A stretch of 64,000 nucleotides of DNA from Deferrisoma camini S3R1 (GTDB taxonomy: Bacteria > Desulfobacterota > Deferrisomatia > Deferrisomatales > Deferrisomataceae), in assembly GCF_000526155.1 (NCBI RefSeq), contig NZ_JAFN01000001.1, forward strand, positions 3,474,264 through 3,538,263. Reading direction: 5' to 3'. Made by a program: the position numbers and the translations under genes. Below, one piece after another: positions 55,357 to 63,265 of this stretch (positions within the stretch are counted from its first letter, which is position 1; each line of letters begins with the position of its first letter). Under the pieces are notes generated by a model. That model was not told where the DNA came from. It did no database searches and saw only the letters and a program-made list of their open reading frames with translations.

Positions 55357-55462
55357 AGGCCCTATGCCCCCGAGCTTTGGCGCGGCTCGAGAGCCACCCG
55401 GCCGCCTAGCGGGCCGGAGGCCCCCGACCGACGACCAACGACCAACAACCAACGACCGAAGT
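55357..55462 (+). repeat. Leader module before the FAD oxidoreductase gene
   Basis: Starts with the inverted GCATGGGG-type module (GGCCCTATGCCCCCGAGC), then octamers AGCCACCC, GGCCGCCT, hairpin GGGCC-GGA-GGCCC (about 55410-55422), then 7-base units CGACCGA, CGACCAA, CGACCAA, CAACCAA, CGACCGA ending 16 bases before the ATG. The remaining gap (55225-55356) is pyrimidine-rich with no visible gene. Confidence 0.78.
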
Positions 55463-55478
55463 GACAAGGACGGACTCC

Positions 55479-56957
55479 ATGGCGACCTACGACTATGACT
55501 TGGGGATCCTGGGAGGGGGCGCGGCCGGGCTCACGGTGGCGGCCGGGGGGGCCCAGTTCGGGGCCAAGGTGCTGCTCGTCGAGAAGACCGGTCGGCTCGG
55601 CGGCGAGTGCCTTCACACCGGATGCGTGCCCTCCAAGACCCTGATCCGGACGGCCGGGGTCTGGGCCCTGGCCCGGAGGACCCCGGAGTTCGGGTTGCCG
55701 GCCCTCGAGCTGCCGGAGGTGGACCTGGGCGCGGTCATGGCGCGGGTGCGGTCCGTGATCGAGGCGATCCAGGAGCACGACTCCCCGGAGCGGTTCTGTC
55801 GCTTGGGGGCCGAGGTGCGGTTCGGCTCCGCCCGGTTCGTGGACGATCACACCGTGGACCTGGACGGCCGGCGAATCTCCGCCCGCGCCTGGGTCGTGGC
55901 CACCGGCTCCCGGCCGGCCCTGCCGCCGGTGGACGGCCTGAGCGACACCCCCCACTGGACCAACGAGACCGTGTTCGGACAGACCCGGCTGCCCGGGCGG
56001 CTCCTGGTGCTGGGGGGCGGGCCCATCGGGGTCGAGCTCGCCCAGGCGTTTCAGCGCCTGGGGTCCCGGGTCACCGTGGTGGAGTTCCTGGATCAGATCC
56101 TGGGGCCCGAGGACCCGGACGTGGCCGCGATCCTTCGGCAGCGCTTAGAAGCCGAGGGCATGGAGATCCTCACGGCGACCCGGGCCGTGCGGGCGGAGCC
56201 CGACGGGGCCGGGGTGCGGCTCACCGTGGCGCCTTCTTCGGGGCCGGGGGAGGCCCGGGTGCTGGAGGCCGACGCCCTGCTGGTGGCCACCGGCCGCAGA
56301 CCCAACGTGGAGGACCTGGGGCTCGAGGCGGCCGGCGTGGAGGTGGGGCCCAGGGGCATCCCCACGGACGCACGCCTGCGGACCAACGTGAGGCACATCT
56401 ACGCCTGCGGCGACGTGAACGGCGTGTTCCCGTTCACCCACGTGGCCGGGTACGAGGCCAGTGTGGCCCTGTCCAACGCGATCCTCCGGCTGCCCCGAAA
56501 GGCCGACTACGCCAAGGTTCCCTGGTGCACCTACACCGACCCCGAGGTGGCGAGCGTGGGGCTGAACGAGAAGCGCGCCCGCGAGCAGGGGGTGAAGTAC
56601 CGGGTGCTGGAGGCGTCGTTCGCCGACAACGACCGGGCGCTGGCGGAGGGGGAGGCCGCGGGCAAGATCAAGGTGCTGGTGAGCCCCAAGGGGAAGGTGC
56701 TGGGGTGCCAGATCGTCGGGGCTCACGCCGGCGAGCTGATCCACGAGTGGGTCGTGGCCGTGGCCGGGGGCGTACGGCTCGCCACCCTGGCCGGGGCGAT
56801 CCACGTGTACCCCACCCTGTCCGAGATCTCCAAGCGGGCCGCGGGCGCGTACTTCGCGGAGAAGCTGTTCAGCGACCGCACCAAGGGGGTGTTGCGGTTC
56901 CTGTTCCAGATCAAGGGGCGGGCCTGCACCCCCGACTCTCCCGCGCCGGAACCCTGA
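55479..56957 (+). CDS. Dihydrolipoamide dehydrogenase/mercuric reductase-like flavoprotein
   Basis: 492 residues of the class I pyridine-nucleotide disulfide oxidoreductase family. FAD fold GGGAAGL, redox-active pair Cys44-Cys49 in GGECLHTGCVPSK, NAD(P) fold VLGGGPIGVELAQ, and C-terminal HVYPTLSEI with the catalytic His. ATG 55479 has AAGGAC upstream and is preferred to GTG 55461 inside the repeat tract. The partner substrate is not evident: no lipoyl proteins are adjacent, and the C-terminal Cys pair of mercuric reductase is absent. Confidence 0.88.
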   Translation: MATYDYDLGILGGGAAGLTVAAGGAQFGAKVLLVEKTGRLGGECLHTGCVPSKTLIRTAGVWALARRTPEFGLPALELPEVDLGAVMARVRSVIEAIQEHDSPERFCRLGAEVRFGSARFVDDHTVDLDGRRISARAWVVATGSRPALPPVDGLSDTPHWTNETVFGQTRLPGRLLVLGGGPIGVELAQAFQRLGSRVTVVEFLDQILGPEDPDVAAILRQRLEAEGMEILTATRAVRAEPDGAGVRLTVAPSSGPGEARVLEADALLVATGRRPNVEDLGLEAAGVEVGPRGIPTDARLRTNVRHIYACGDVNGVFPFTHVAGYEASVALSNAILRLPRKADYAKVPWCTYTDPEVASVGLNEKRAREQGVKYRVLEASFADNDRALAEGEAAGKIKVLVSPKGKVLGCQIVGAHAGELIHEWVVAVAGGVRLATLAGAIHVYPTLSEISKRAAGAYFAEKLFSDRTKGVLRFLFQIKGRACTPDSPAPEP

Positions 56958-56958
56958 G

Positions 56959-57176
56959 ACCAAGTTGCGATCAAGATGAGCTCATAGGGGGCGATTTGGG
57001 GGCCGTCGGTCCTCCGCCGGAAAAGACGGCCTCGCCGAAGCCGCTACGGCTCGGTCCGCTGTGGCGCGTGAGAGCACGCGCCGCGGGCGCTCCCCTGCGC
57101 CGAGCGGCTTGAACGGCTCGACCGTAGCGCTCCGGGCCAACGGCCCCCAAATCGCTGGCTTCGAATGCGACTTGGT
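56959..57176 (-). repeat. Family A-related long-hairpin element, diverged copy A4
   Basis: 218 bp. The outer arms ACCAAGTTGCG and ACCAAGTCGCA (other strand) and the inner arms GCGATTTGGGGGCCGT (both sides) differ from A1-A3, where the inner arms are GGTGGGGCTGGGGG, yet pair equally well. The centre (GGCGCGTG-AGAG-CACGCGCC) is homologous to A3. It starts 2 bases after the flavoprotein stop. Confidence 0.72.
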
Positions 57177-57203
57177 ATCAGGCGCGCTTCCTCGGGGGGC
57201 AGG

Positions 57204-57287
57204 GCAAGGGACCTGCCTCCGGCCGGGCGCGAAGCCGGGCATTCAGATCCGCCGCGCAGGCACGGGGCGGGGGAGTTCGTTTCATCC
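57204..57287 (+). repeat. Family B half-element B3
   Basis: Left arm and interior of family B (GCAAGGGACCTGCCTCCGG, then CAGATCCGCCGCGCAGGCAC, then GTTTCATCC) end at the stop codon of the YgbA-like gene on the other strand. The right arm is missing. Confidence 0.65.
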
Positions 57288-57650
57288 TCAGCGTCCGGGC
57301 GCGGGGGGCTCCGTTTTCTCTCTTTGGGGCTCCCGGCGCCTTCCGTCCCACAGGTGGGCCAGGGCCATCCACGGATGGTGCCAGAGCATCCGGGGGCCCG
57401 CGTACCGCATCACCTCGCGCACCCGTTCGCGCATGCTGGGCCTGTAGCAGTGCACCGGGCACTTGGCGCAGGTGGTCTTGCCCTCCTGGAACGGGCAGCG
57501 GTCCAGGCGCTCGAACGCGTAGGCCAGCAGCTCGGCGCACTCGGGGCAGGGCCGCTCGGGCCCGGGGTGGTGGTCGCGGCAGTAGATCCGGACCATGGCC
57601 TCGATGGTTCGGCGTTCCCTCCGAAGCCGGGGGTGGGTTGCACGGGACAT
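57288..57650 (-). CDS. YgbA-like (nitrous oxide-stimulated promoter) family protein
   Basis: 120 residues. The Cys/His pattern is the family's: IYCRDHHP, CPECAELLAYAFERLDRCPF, CAKCPVHCYRPSMRERVREV, then MRYAGPRMLWHHPWMALAHL. It probably binds metal or an Fe-S cluster; E. coli YgbA is linked to nitrosative stress. ATG 57650 is chosen for GGAG six bases upstream; ATG 57662 is the alternative. The gene has a repeat element abutting each end. Confidence 0.85.
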   Translation of the reverse strand: MSRATHPRLRRERRTIEAMVRIYCRDHHPGPERPCPECAELLAYAFERLDRCPFQEGKTTCAKCPVHCYRPSMRERVREVMRYAGPRMLWHHPWMALAHLWDGRRREPQREKTEPPAPGR

Positions 57651-57665
57651 GGGGCGCTCCATGTG

Positions 57666-57740
57666 ACTTCGGTCTACGGTCAACGGTCGCCGGTCTGGGG
57701 CCTTCGGCCCGCTGGGCGGCCAGGCGGCTAGGCAGCTAAT
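57666..57740 (-). repeat. Leader module upstream of the YgbA-like gene
   Basis: On the - strand: octamers, AGCGGGCC-GAA-GGCCC, then 7-base units of CGACCGA type, ending 16 bases before ATG 57650. Close match to 27391-27475. Its octamer end abuts element A3, as the etfB leader abuts A1 at the same element end. Confidence 0.78.
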
Positions 57741-57970
57741 GTCATGCTCCGCAAGTTCGTGCATTCCCCGAGGCGGTGGGGCTGGGGGCCCCTCCTTCGC
57801 TGAACGGCCTCGCAGGGGCCGCCTCGGCTCGGTCCGCTGCGGCGCGTGAGGGCACGCGCCGCGGCCGCTCCCCTGCGCCGGGCGGCCCGGCCTGCTCGGC
57901 CGTCGCGCTTCGTCGGGGCCCCCAGCCCCACCGCCGCAATCGATATGCTTTCTTGCGGAACGGGACACTA
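57738..57970 (-). repeat. Family A long-hairpin element, copy A3 (inverted)
   Basis: 233 bp. On the - strand it starts TAGTGTCCCGTTCCGCAAG; the other end, read inward, is TAATGTCATGCTCCGCAAG. The arm pair GGTGGGGCTGGGGG/CCCCCAGCCCCACC and the central perfect stem GCGGCGCGTG are present with loop CCCT. A one-base deletion and loss of the ATG break the frame that is open in A1 and A2. Confidence 0.88.
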
Positions 57971-58202
57971 GGCGGCTCTCGAACCGCGCCAAGGCTCGGG
58001 GGCATGGGGTCTGCGGTTCAGGAGCCAGAAGACAGAATTCAGAGGACAGGCTGCAACGTCGGATGCAGGAGCGTGCCCGTGGTCTTTTTCCTGTCCTCGG
58101 TCCGCTGAATTCTGGCGCCTGAAACCCGTGCCCCCCGACTCCGATGTCGAGACGAGCTTTCGACCGACGACCAACGACTGACGACCAACGACCGAAGTTA
58201 CT
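57971..58202. repeat. Repeat mosaic before the SPOUT methyltransferase end
   Basis: GGCGGCTCTCGAACCGCGCC to GGCATGGGGTCTGC (57971-58016), then AGAATTCAGAGGACAG (58031-58046) facing CTGTCCTCGG (58092-58101) and GCTGAATTCTGG (58104-58115), forming a loose inverted repeat, then 7-base units CGACCGA, CGACCAA, CGACTGA, CGACCAA, CGACCGA (58161-58195). No gene. Confidence 0.62.
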
Positions 58203-58217
58203 GGGAAGCTTCCCCCC

Positions 58218-59033
58218 TCACCCCGGCTCGGGGCCATGATCTGGGTCAGACCCTGCGGGGTTCGCGTGCCGGCGCCACAGCTCGGCGAGCAGGACCCCGG
58301 CCGCCGTGGCCACGTTCAGGCTCTCCACCCGGCCGGTGCCCGGGATCCGCACGCACAGGTCCGCCCGGCGGATTGCGGCGGCCGAGAGACCGGATCCCTC
58401 GGCTCCCAGGAGCAGCACGCACCGGTCGGGGAGGGGGGCGCGGAACAGGTCGTCCCCCTGGTGGCTCGAGGTGGCCACCAGGCCGTACCCGGCTTCCCGG
58501 AACGCCCCCAGCGTCTGCCCCAGGTCGGGCGCCCACACCACCGGCACCCACTCGGCCCCGCCCTCGGCGGTGCGCCAGGCCGAGGGCGCGAGCACGCGGT
58601 CCTCGGGCCCCTCGGCCAGCACGCAGCGGGCGCCGAAGTGGGCCGCGGTTCGCACGATGGCCCCCAGGTTGTGGGGGTTTCCCACCCCGGGGAGCGCGAG
58701 AGCCCAGCCAGGCCCCGGAAGCCCGAGGATTCGGCCCAGGTCCGCAGCCCGGGGCCGGCGGCTCACGATGCAGATCCCCTCGTGGTGGCGGCTCCGGCAG
58801 ACCCGTTCCAGCTCTTCCGGGGGGACGATCCGGTACGGCAGGCGGTGACGGGCGCAGTGGCGCAGCAGCTCCGAGAACTCCGGGACGCGGTCCTCGCAGA
58901 GGAACACCCGCACCACGGCGCCGGGCCGGCGCTCGAACAGGGCTCGGCAGGCGTTGCGGCCGTACACCACGAGCGTGGGTGGGGGATTCGTCGGGGCGGG
59001 TGGGCGACGGCGGCCTCGTCCGGGGTTCGCCAT
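58218..59033 (-). CDS. TrmH/SpoU-family RNA 2'-O-methyltransferase
   Basis: 271 residues. N-terminal substrate-binding domain (VVYGRNACRALFERRP, about 22-37) and the C-terminal SPOUT knot with motif 1 NPHNLGAIVRTAAHFGA, motif 2 VLLLGAEGSGLS and motif 3 IPGTGRVESLNVATAAGVLL. It methylates a ribose in rRNA or tRNA using SAM. Layout fits RlmB/YfiF relatives; which nucleotide is unknown. ATG 59033 is preferred over an in-frame GTG at about 59081. Confidence 0.88.
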   Translation of the reverse strand: MANPGRGRRRPPAPTNPPPTLVVYGRNACRALFERRPGAVVRVFLCEDRVPEFSELLRHCARHRLPYRIVPPEELERVCRSRHHEGICIVSRRPRAADLGRILGLPGPGWALALPGVGNPHNLGAIVRTAAHFGARCVLAEGPEDRVLAPSAWRTAEGGAEWVPVVWAPDLGQTLGAFREAGYGLVATSSHQGDDLFRAPLPDRCVLLLGAEGSGLSAAAIRRADLCVRIPGTGRVESLNVATAAGVLLAELWRRHANPAGSDPDHGPEPG

Positions 59034-59165
59034 GGTCTCGTCCGTGGGGGCGGTTCCGGTTGACGCGGGGTGCCGGGTCACGGTAAAGCCTTTTCGTACG
59101 TCCTGTAAATCTCTCTTCCTCCATCGGGCGCGCCGGCCGGCCAAGGTACCGCGGACACAAACGAC

Positions 59166-59921
59166 GTGCTCTTCCTGGTCAGCAACGACGACGGGATCCA
59201 CTCCCCGGGGCTCGATGCCCTGACCCGGGCGCTGTCGGCCCTGGGCCGGGTCGTGGTGGTGGCACCGGACCGGGAACGCAGCGCCGTGGGGCACGCCCTC
59301 ACCCTGCACCGGCCCCTGCGCATGACCCGGGTCCGGGACGACTGGTTCGCCGTGGACGGCACGCCCACCGACTGCGTCCACCTGGGGATCCACGGGCTGC
59401 TCGCCGAGCCTCCCACCATGGTGGTGGCCGGCATCAACCAGGGGGCCAACCTCGCCGACGATCTGACGTACTCGGGCACGGTGGCGGTGGCCCTGGAGGG
59501 TACCCTGATGGGGGTGCCGAGCTTCGCGGTGTCGGTGGCCGCCGAGACCGAGTTCCGGTTCGGGGCGGCGGCAGAGGCAGCGGTGCGCATCGCCCGGACC
59601 GTGGCCGAGCGGGGGTTGCCGCCGGGCACGTTCCTGAACGTCAACGTGCCCAGCCGCGATCGGCTCGACCAGCTCGAGGGGGTTCGGGTGACCCGGCAAG
59701 GCAAGCGCGTCTACGGCAGCGGGGTGGTGCGCAAGAAGGACCCCCGCGGCAAGGAGTACTTCTGGATCGGGGTCCGGGAGCTCGGGGAGACCCGGCGCAC
59801 GGGCGACACGGACGTGGAAGCGGTCGAGGAGGGGTTCGTGTCGGTGACCCCCGTGCGCACGGATCTGACCGACCGGGAGTTTCTGACGGAGCTGCGGGGT
59901 TGGACCTGGACGAAGGGGTGA
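59166..59921 (+). CDS. surE: 5'/3'-nucleotidase SurE
   Basis: 251 residues. The metal site VSNDDG (Asp8, Asp9), VAPDRERSAVGHALT with the conserved Ser, and GINQGANLADDLTYSGTVAVA are family motifs. It dephosphorylates nucleoside monophosphates and short polyphosphate. The start is GTG 59166. It opens a + strand chain ending in rpoS, the same order as the enterobacterial surE-pcm-nlpD-rpoS block but with two extra genes. Confidence 0.94.
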   Translation: MLFLVSNDDGIHSPGLDALTRALSALGRVVVVAPDRERSAVGHALTLHRPLRMTRVRDDWFAVDGTPTDCVHLGIHGLLAEPPTMVVAGINQGANLADDLTYSGTVAVALEGTLMGVPSFAVSVAAETEFRFGAAAEAAVRIARTVAERGLPPGTFLNVNVPSRDRLDQLEGVRVTRQGKRVYGSGVVRKKDPRGKEYFWIGVRELGETRRTGDTDVEAVEEGFVSVTPVRTDLTDREFLTELRGWTWTKG

Positions 59922-59927
59922 GTCGAC

Positions 59928-61298
59928 GTGGGTTCTTGGGACGCCGTGGTGGTGGGAGCGGGGGCGGCCGGCATTTTCGCGGCTCGGGAGCTGGCCCGGG
60001 CCGGCAAGCGGGTTCTGCTCCTCGAGAAGGGGGGCGATCTCCGGGAGCGCCGGTGTCCCCGCAAGGAGACCGGCAAGGGGTGCCGCCGTTGCATCCCCTG
60101 CCAGCTCCTGTCCGGGTGGGGCGGGGCAGGGGCGTTCTGTGACGGCAAGCTGAGCCTGTCGCCCCAGGTGGGGGGATTCCTGGGCGAGTTCCTTCCGCGG
60201 CCGGCCCTGCGGACCCTGCTCGACGAGGTGGACGGGGTGTGGCGGGCCCACGGCGCCCCGCCCGAGGTGTACGGCTCCCGGGTGCCCGAGTGGCAGGCCC
60301 TACGGGACCAGGCCGAGGCCGCCGGCCTGGTCCTGGTGGAGAACCCCGTGCGGCACATGGGCACCGACGTGTGCCGGCAGGTGCTGGCCAGCCTGTATGA
60401 CGAGATCTCCGGAGCCGTGGAGATCCGGTTCCACACCCCCTGCGACGGGGTCGAGGTGGACGGGAACCGGGTCCGGGGGGTGTGGGCCGGGGCCGGGCTC
60501 GAACGGGCGCCGGTCGTGATCCTGGCCCCCGGCCGGGTGGGGGCCGGGTGGATCCGGGACCTTGCGGCGGATCTGGGGCTGCGAACCGTGCCGAACCCGG
60601 TGGACATCGGGGTGCGGGTCGAGTGCCCGGCCGAGGTCATGGACCCGGTGACCTCGGTGCTGTACGAGGCCAAGCTCTACTACGAGTCGCCCACCTTCCG
60701 CGACGAGGTCCGCACCTTCTGCATGAACCCCCGGGGCGAGGTGGTGCACGAGGTGTACGAGGACTGCCTCACCGTGAACGGCCACGCCTACGCCTCGGCC
60801 CGCAGCCCGGCCACGAACTTCGCCCTGCTGGTGAAGACCGCGTTCACCGAGCCCTTCGACGACCCCATCGCCTACGGCCGGTACATCGCCCGGCTGGCCA
60901 ACCTGATCGGCGGGGGGATCCTGGTGCAGCGCCTCACCGACCTGACTTCGGGCCGCCGGTCCACCCCCGAGCGGATCGCAAAGGTGGCGGTGCCGCCCAC
61001 CTTGCACGACGCCACCCCGGGGGACCTGTCGTTCGCCCTGCCCCACCGCCACCTGACCGACGTGATCGAGACCCTGTACGCCCTGGACGCGTTCTGTCCC
61101 GGCCTGGCCGGGCCCGACACGCTGCTGTACGGCGTGGAGGTGAAGTTCTACTCGAACCGGCTGGAGCTCGACGACCGCCTGGAGACCCGCATCCAGGGCC
61201 TGTACGGGGCGGGGGACGGGGTGGGCGTGAGCCGGGGGCTCATGCAGGCGAGCGCCTCGGGCGTGTGGGCGGCCCGGGCCGCCCTGGAGCGGCTGTGA
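59928..61298 (+). CDS. FAD-dependent oxidoreductase of COG2509 type
   Basis: 456 residues. FAD fold VVVGAGAAGIFAARELA at the N-terminus, a Cys-rich insert CPRKETGKGCRRCIPC (about 43-58), a GWGGAGAFCDGKLSLS stretch typical of these uncharacterised dehydrogenases, and the C-terminal GLYGAGDGVGVSRGLMQA FAD contact. The insert may hold a metal or Fe-S centre. GTG 59928 lies 6 bases after surE; its end overlaps pcm. Substrate unknown. Confidence 0.87.
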   Translation: MGSWDAVVVGAGAAGIFAARELARAGKRVLLLEKGGDLRERRCPRKETGKGCRRCIPCQLLSGWGGAGAFCDGKLSLSPQVGGFLGEFLPRPALRTLLDEVDGVWRAHGAPPEVYGSRVPEWQALRDQAEAAGLVLVENPVRHMGTDVCRQVLASLYDEISGAVEIRFHTPCDGVEVDGNRVRGVWAGAGLERAPVVILAPGRVGAGWIRDLAADLGLRTVPNPVDIGVRVECPAEVMDPVTSVLYEAKLYYESPTFRDEVRTFCMNPRGEVVHEVYEDCLTVNGHAYASARSPATNFALLVKTAFTEPFDDPIAYGRYIARLANLIGGGILVQRLTDLTSGRRSTPERIAKVAVPPTLHDATPGDLSFALPHRHLTDVIETLYALDAFCPGLAGPDTLLYGVEVKFYSNRLELDDRLETRIQGLYGAGDGVGVSRGLMQASASGVWAARAALERL

Positions 61299-61942
61299 CC
61301 CCGGACCGGTTCGCGGCCGCCCGGCGGCGCATGGTCCAGGCCGTGGCCCGGGCGGTGCCGGGGTGCCCGGACCGGGTGCTCGAGGCCCTGGTCCGGGTGC
61401 CCCGTCACCGGTTCGTGGACGAGGCCCTGTGGCCCCGGGCGTACCGGGACGAGGCCCTGCCCATCGGCCACGGCCAGACCATCTCGAAGCCCTCGACCGT
61501 GGCGCGGATGACCGCGGCCCTCGGGCCCGGACCCGGCGAGCGGATCCTGGAGGTGGGCACCGGCTCCGGCTACCAAGCCGCGGTGCTCGCCCTGCTCGCC
61601 GGCGCCGTGTTCACGGTGGAGCGGATCCCGGCCCTGGCGGTGCGGGCCCGCACCCGCCTGGACCGGTTGGGGATCCGAAACGTGGAGATCCGGCCGGGGG
61701 ACGGCCGGATCGGATGGCCCGAGCAGGCCCCGTTCGACGCGGTGCTGGTCACGGCGGCGGCCGCCCGGGTGCCCCGCTCGCTGTTCGAGCAGGTCCGGCC
61801 GGGCGGCCGGCTGGTGGCGCCGGTGGGGGAGGGAGAGGACCAGCGGATCGTCTGCTGGCTCCATGCCGGCGGGGAGTGGGAGCTCCAGGAGCTGGACCCA
61901 TGTCGGTTCGTTCCGCTTCGCGAAGGGATGGGGGGGCGTTGA
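61295..61942 (+). CDS. pcm: Protein-L-isoaspartate O-methyltransferase
   Basis: 215 residues. HRFVDEALWPRAYRDEALPI, GHGQTISKPSTVARM and the SAM motif EVGTGSGYQAAVLA are canonical; FDAVLVTAAAARVP follows. It methylates isoaspartyl residues so that damaged proteins can be repaired. GTG 61295 overlaps the previous stop; its own stop overlaps the next gene (TTGA). Confidence 0.95.
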   Translation: MTPDRFAAARRRMVQAVARAVPGCPDRVLEALVRVPRHRFVDEALWPRAYRDEALPIGHGQTISKPSTVARMTAALGPGPGERILEVGTGSGYQAAVLALLAGAVFTVERIPALAVRARTRLDRLGIRNVEIRPGDGRIGWPEQAPFDAVLVTAAAARVPRSLFEQVRPGGRLVAPVGEGEDQRIVCWLHAGGEWELQELDPCRFVPLREGMGGR

Positions 61943-62472
61943 CCCGGCCGGTGCACCTGGCGGTGGTCGGGGCCGGGGCGGCCGACTCGGCCACCCGCGA
62001 CCTGGCCGCCCGGGTCGGCCGGGCGGCGGCCCGGGCCGGTGCGGTGGTGGTGTGCGGCGGGCTCGGCGGGGTCATGGAGGCGGCGTGCCGGGGCGCCCGC
62101 GAGGCCGGGGGGCGCACCGTGGCCGTGATCCCGGGGCCGGACCCGGCCGCGGCGAACCCCTGGGCGGAGGTGGTGGTGGCCACCGGCCTCGGGCACGCCC
62201 GCAACGTGGTGGTGGTCCAGTCCGGGGATGCGGTGATCGCCCTTCCCGGCTCCTGGGGGACCCTGAGCGAGATCGCCCTGGCGCGCAAGTGCGGCCGGCC
62301 GGTGGTCGCGGTGGGCGCGTGGCGCCACCTGGAAGGGGTCCGGGTGGCGGAGGGCCCGGAGGAGGCGGTGGCGCTGGCCGTGTCTCTGGCGGGGCGACGC
62401 CCTGACGAACGCACCCCCGCCGGTGCCGAGCCGGTCCCGACGCGAGGCCCATGGGACGAAGGCGCATCGTAA
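61939..62472 (+). CDS. LOG/TIGR00725-like nucleotide-binding protein
   Basis: 177 residues with a Rossmann-like fold: VVCGGLGGVMEAACRGAREA and ALPGSWGTLSEIALARKCGR match the GGGxxGxM and PGGxGTxxE motifs of the LOG family (the second reads PGSWGTLSE). Relatives release cytokinin bases or act as AMP-binding proteins; TIGR00725 members are uncharacterised. The start is TTG 61939. It overlaps nlpD by 22 bases. Confidence 0.82.
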   Translation: MTRPVHLAVVGAGAADSATRDLAARVGRAAARAGAVVVCGGLGGVMEAACRGAREAGGRTVAVIPGPDPAAANPWAEVVVATGLGHARNVVVVQSGDAVIALPGSWGTLSEIALARKCGRPVVAVGAWRHLEGVRVAEGPEEAVALAVSLAGRRPDERTPAGAEPVPTRGPWDEGAS

Positions 62473-63146
62473 CCCTCGTGGCGTGCCTGGGGGTGGCCGC
62501 GGCCGTAGGGGCCTGCGGCACCCCCTACGCCCTGCGCCACAGGGTGGGGCCCGGAGAGACCCTGGCCGCGGTCGCGGCCCGGTACGGCGTGAGCGAAGAG
62601 GAGATCCGGCGGTTCAACCACCTGACGCCCAAGGACCGGGTGCGGCCGGGGGACGTCCTGTTCGTCCCGGCCGGGGGGCCGCCCCCGGCCGAAGCCCCCC
62701 GGGAGAAGCCGGCGAAGCCCCCGCGCCCCGAGCCGCCCCGGCGGGTCGCACCCCCGCCGGAGCGCCGTTCCCGGAGCACCGGGGCCGGGTGGCCGGTGGA
62801 CGGGAAGGTCGTGCGCGGGTTCGCCCCCGAGCGGGGGAGCCGGGGGGTGGACCTGGCCGTGCCCCGGGGAACCCCGGTGCGGGCGGTTCGGGCCGGAGAG
62901 GTGGCCTACGCGGGCACTCCCGCGCCCGCCTACGGCGGGGTGGTGGTGCTCCGGCACCCCGGGGGCGTGTACACCGTGTACGGCAACCTGGACTCCGTGG
63001 GGGTGAGGCGCGGGGAGGCCGTGGAGCGCGGGCGGGTGCTGGGGACGTCGGGACCGGCCCGGAGGGGGCTCGGCCCCCACGTCCACTTCGAGGTGCGCCG
63101 GGGCGAGGAGCCCGTGGACCCCCAGAGGTTCGTTTCGGGACGCTGA
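62451..63146 (+). CDS. nlpD: NlpD-like lipoprotein, LysM plus degenerate LytM domain
   Basis: 231 residues. Lipoprotein signal with Cys22 in AVGACGTP, a LysM domain (about 30-75, HRVGPGETLAAVAARYGV), a Pro-rich linker, and a C-terminal M23-like domain. In that domain the first metal ligands are lost (SRGVDLA without the His of HxxxD; YGNLDS for YxHL), while HVHFEV remains. Such inactive forms activate amidases at division rather than cut peptidoglycan. Position before rpoS supports NlpD. The promoter of rpoS often lies inside or after nlpD. Confidence 0.88.
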   Translation: MGRRRIVTLVACLGVAAAVGACGTPYALRHRVGPGETLAAVAARYGVSEEEIRRFNHLTPKDRVRPGDVLFVPAGGPPPAEAPREKPAKPPRPEPPRRVAPPPERRSRSTGAGWPVDGKVVRGFAPERGSRGVDLAVPRGTPVRAVRAGEVAYAGTPAPAYGGVVVLRHPGGVYTVYGNLDSVGVRRGEAVERGRVLGTSGPARRGLGPHVHFEVRRGEEPVDPQRFVSGR

Positions 63147-63265
63147 GCCCGGCTTTCCCCGCTCGTGTATTTCCCGCTACCATGGGAAGAAGCCGGCCCC
63201 ATGGAGCGGCGGCCTCTGGCGGCGCGCGGCGAACGTCCCCTCTGGCGACCCAGTTCGAGGACCCC

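Noticed and set aside
55461..55478. GTG 55461 as start of the FAD oxidoreductase
   Set aside because: It lies in the 7-base repeat tract, and AAGGAC is correctly placed for ATG 55479, after which family similarity begins at once.
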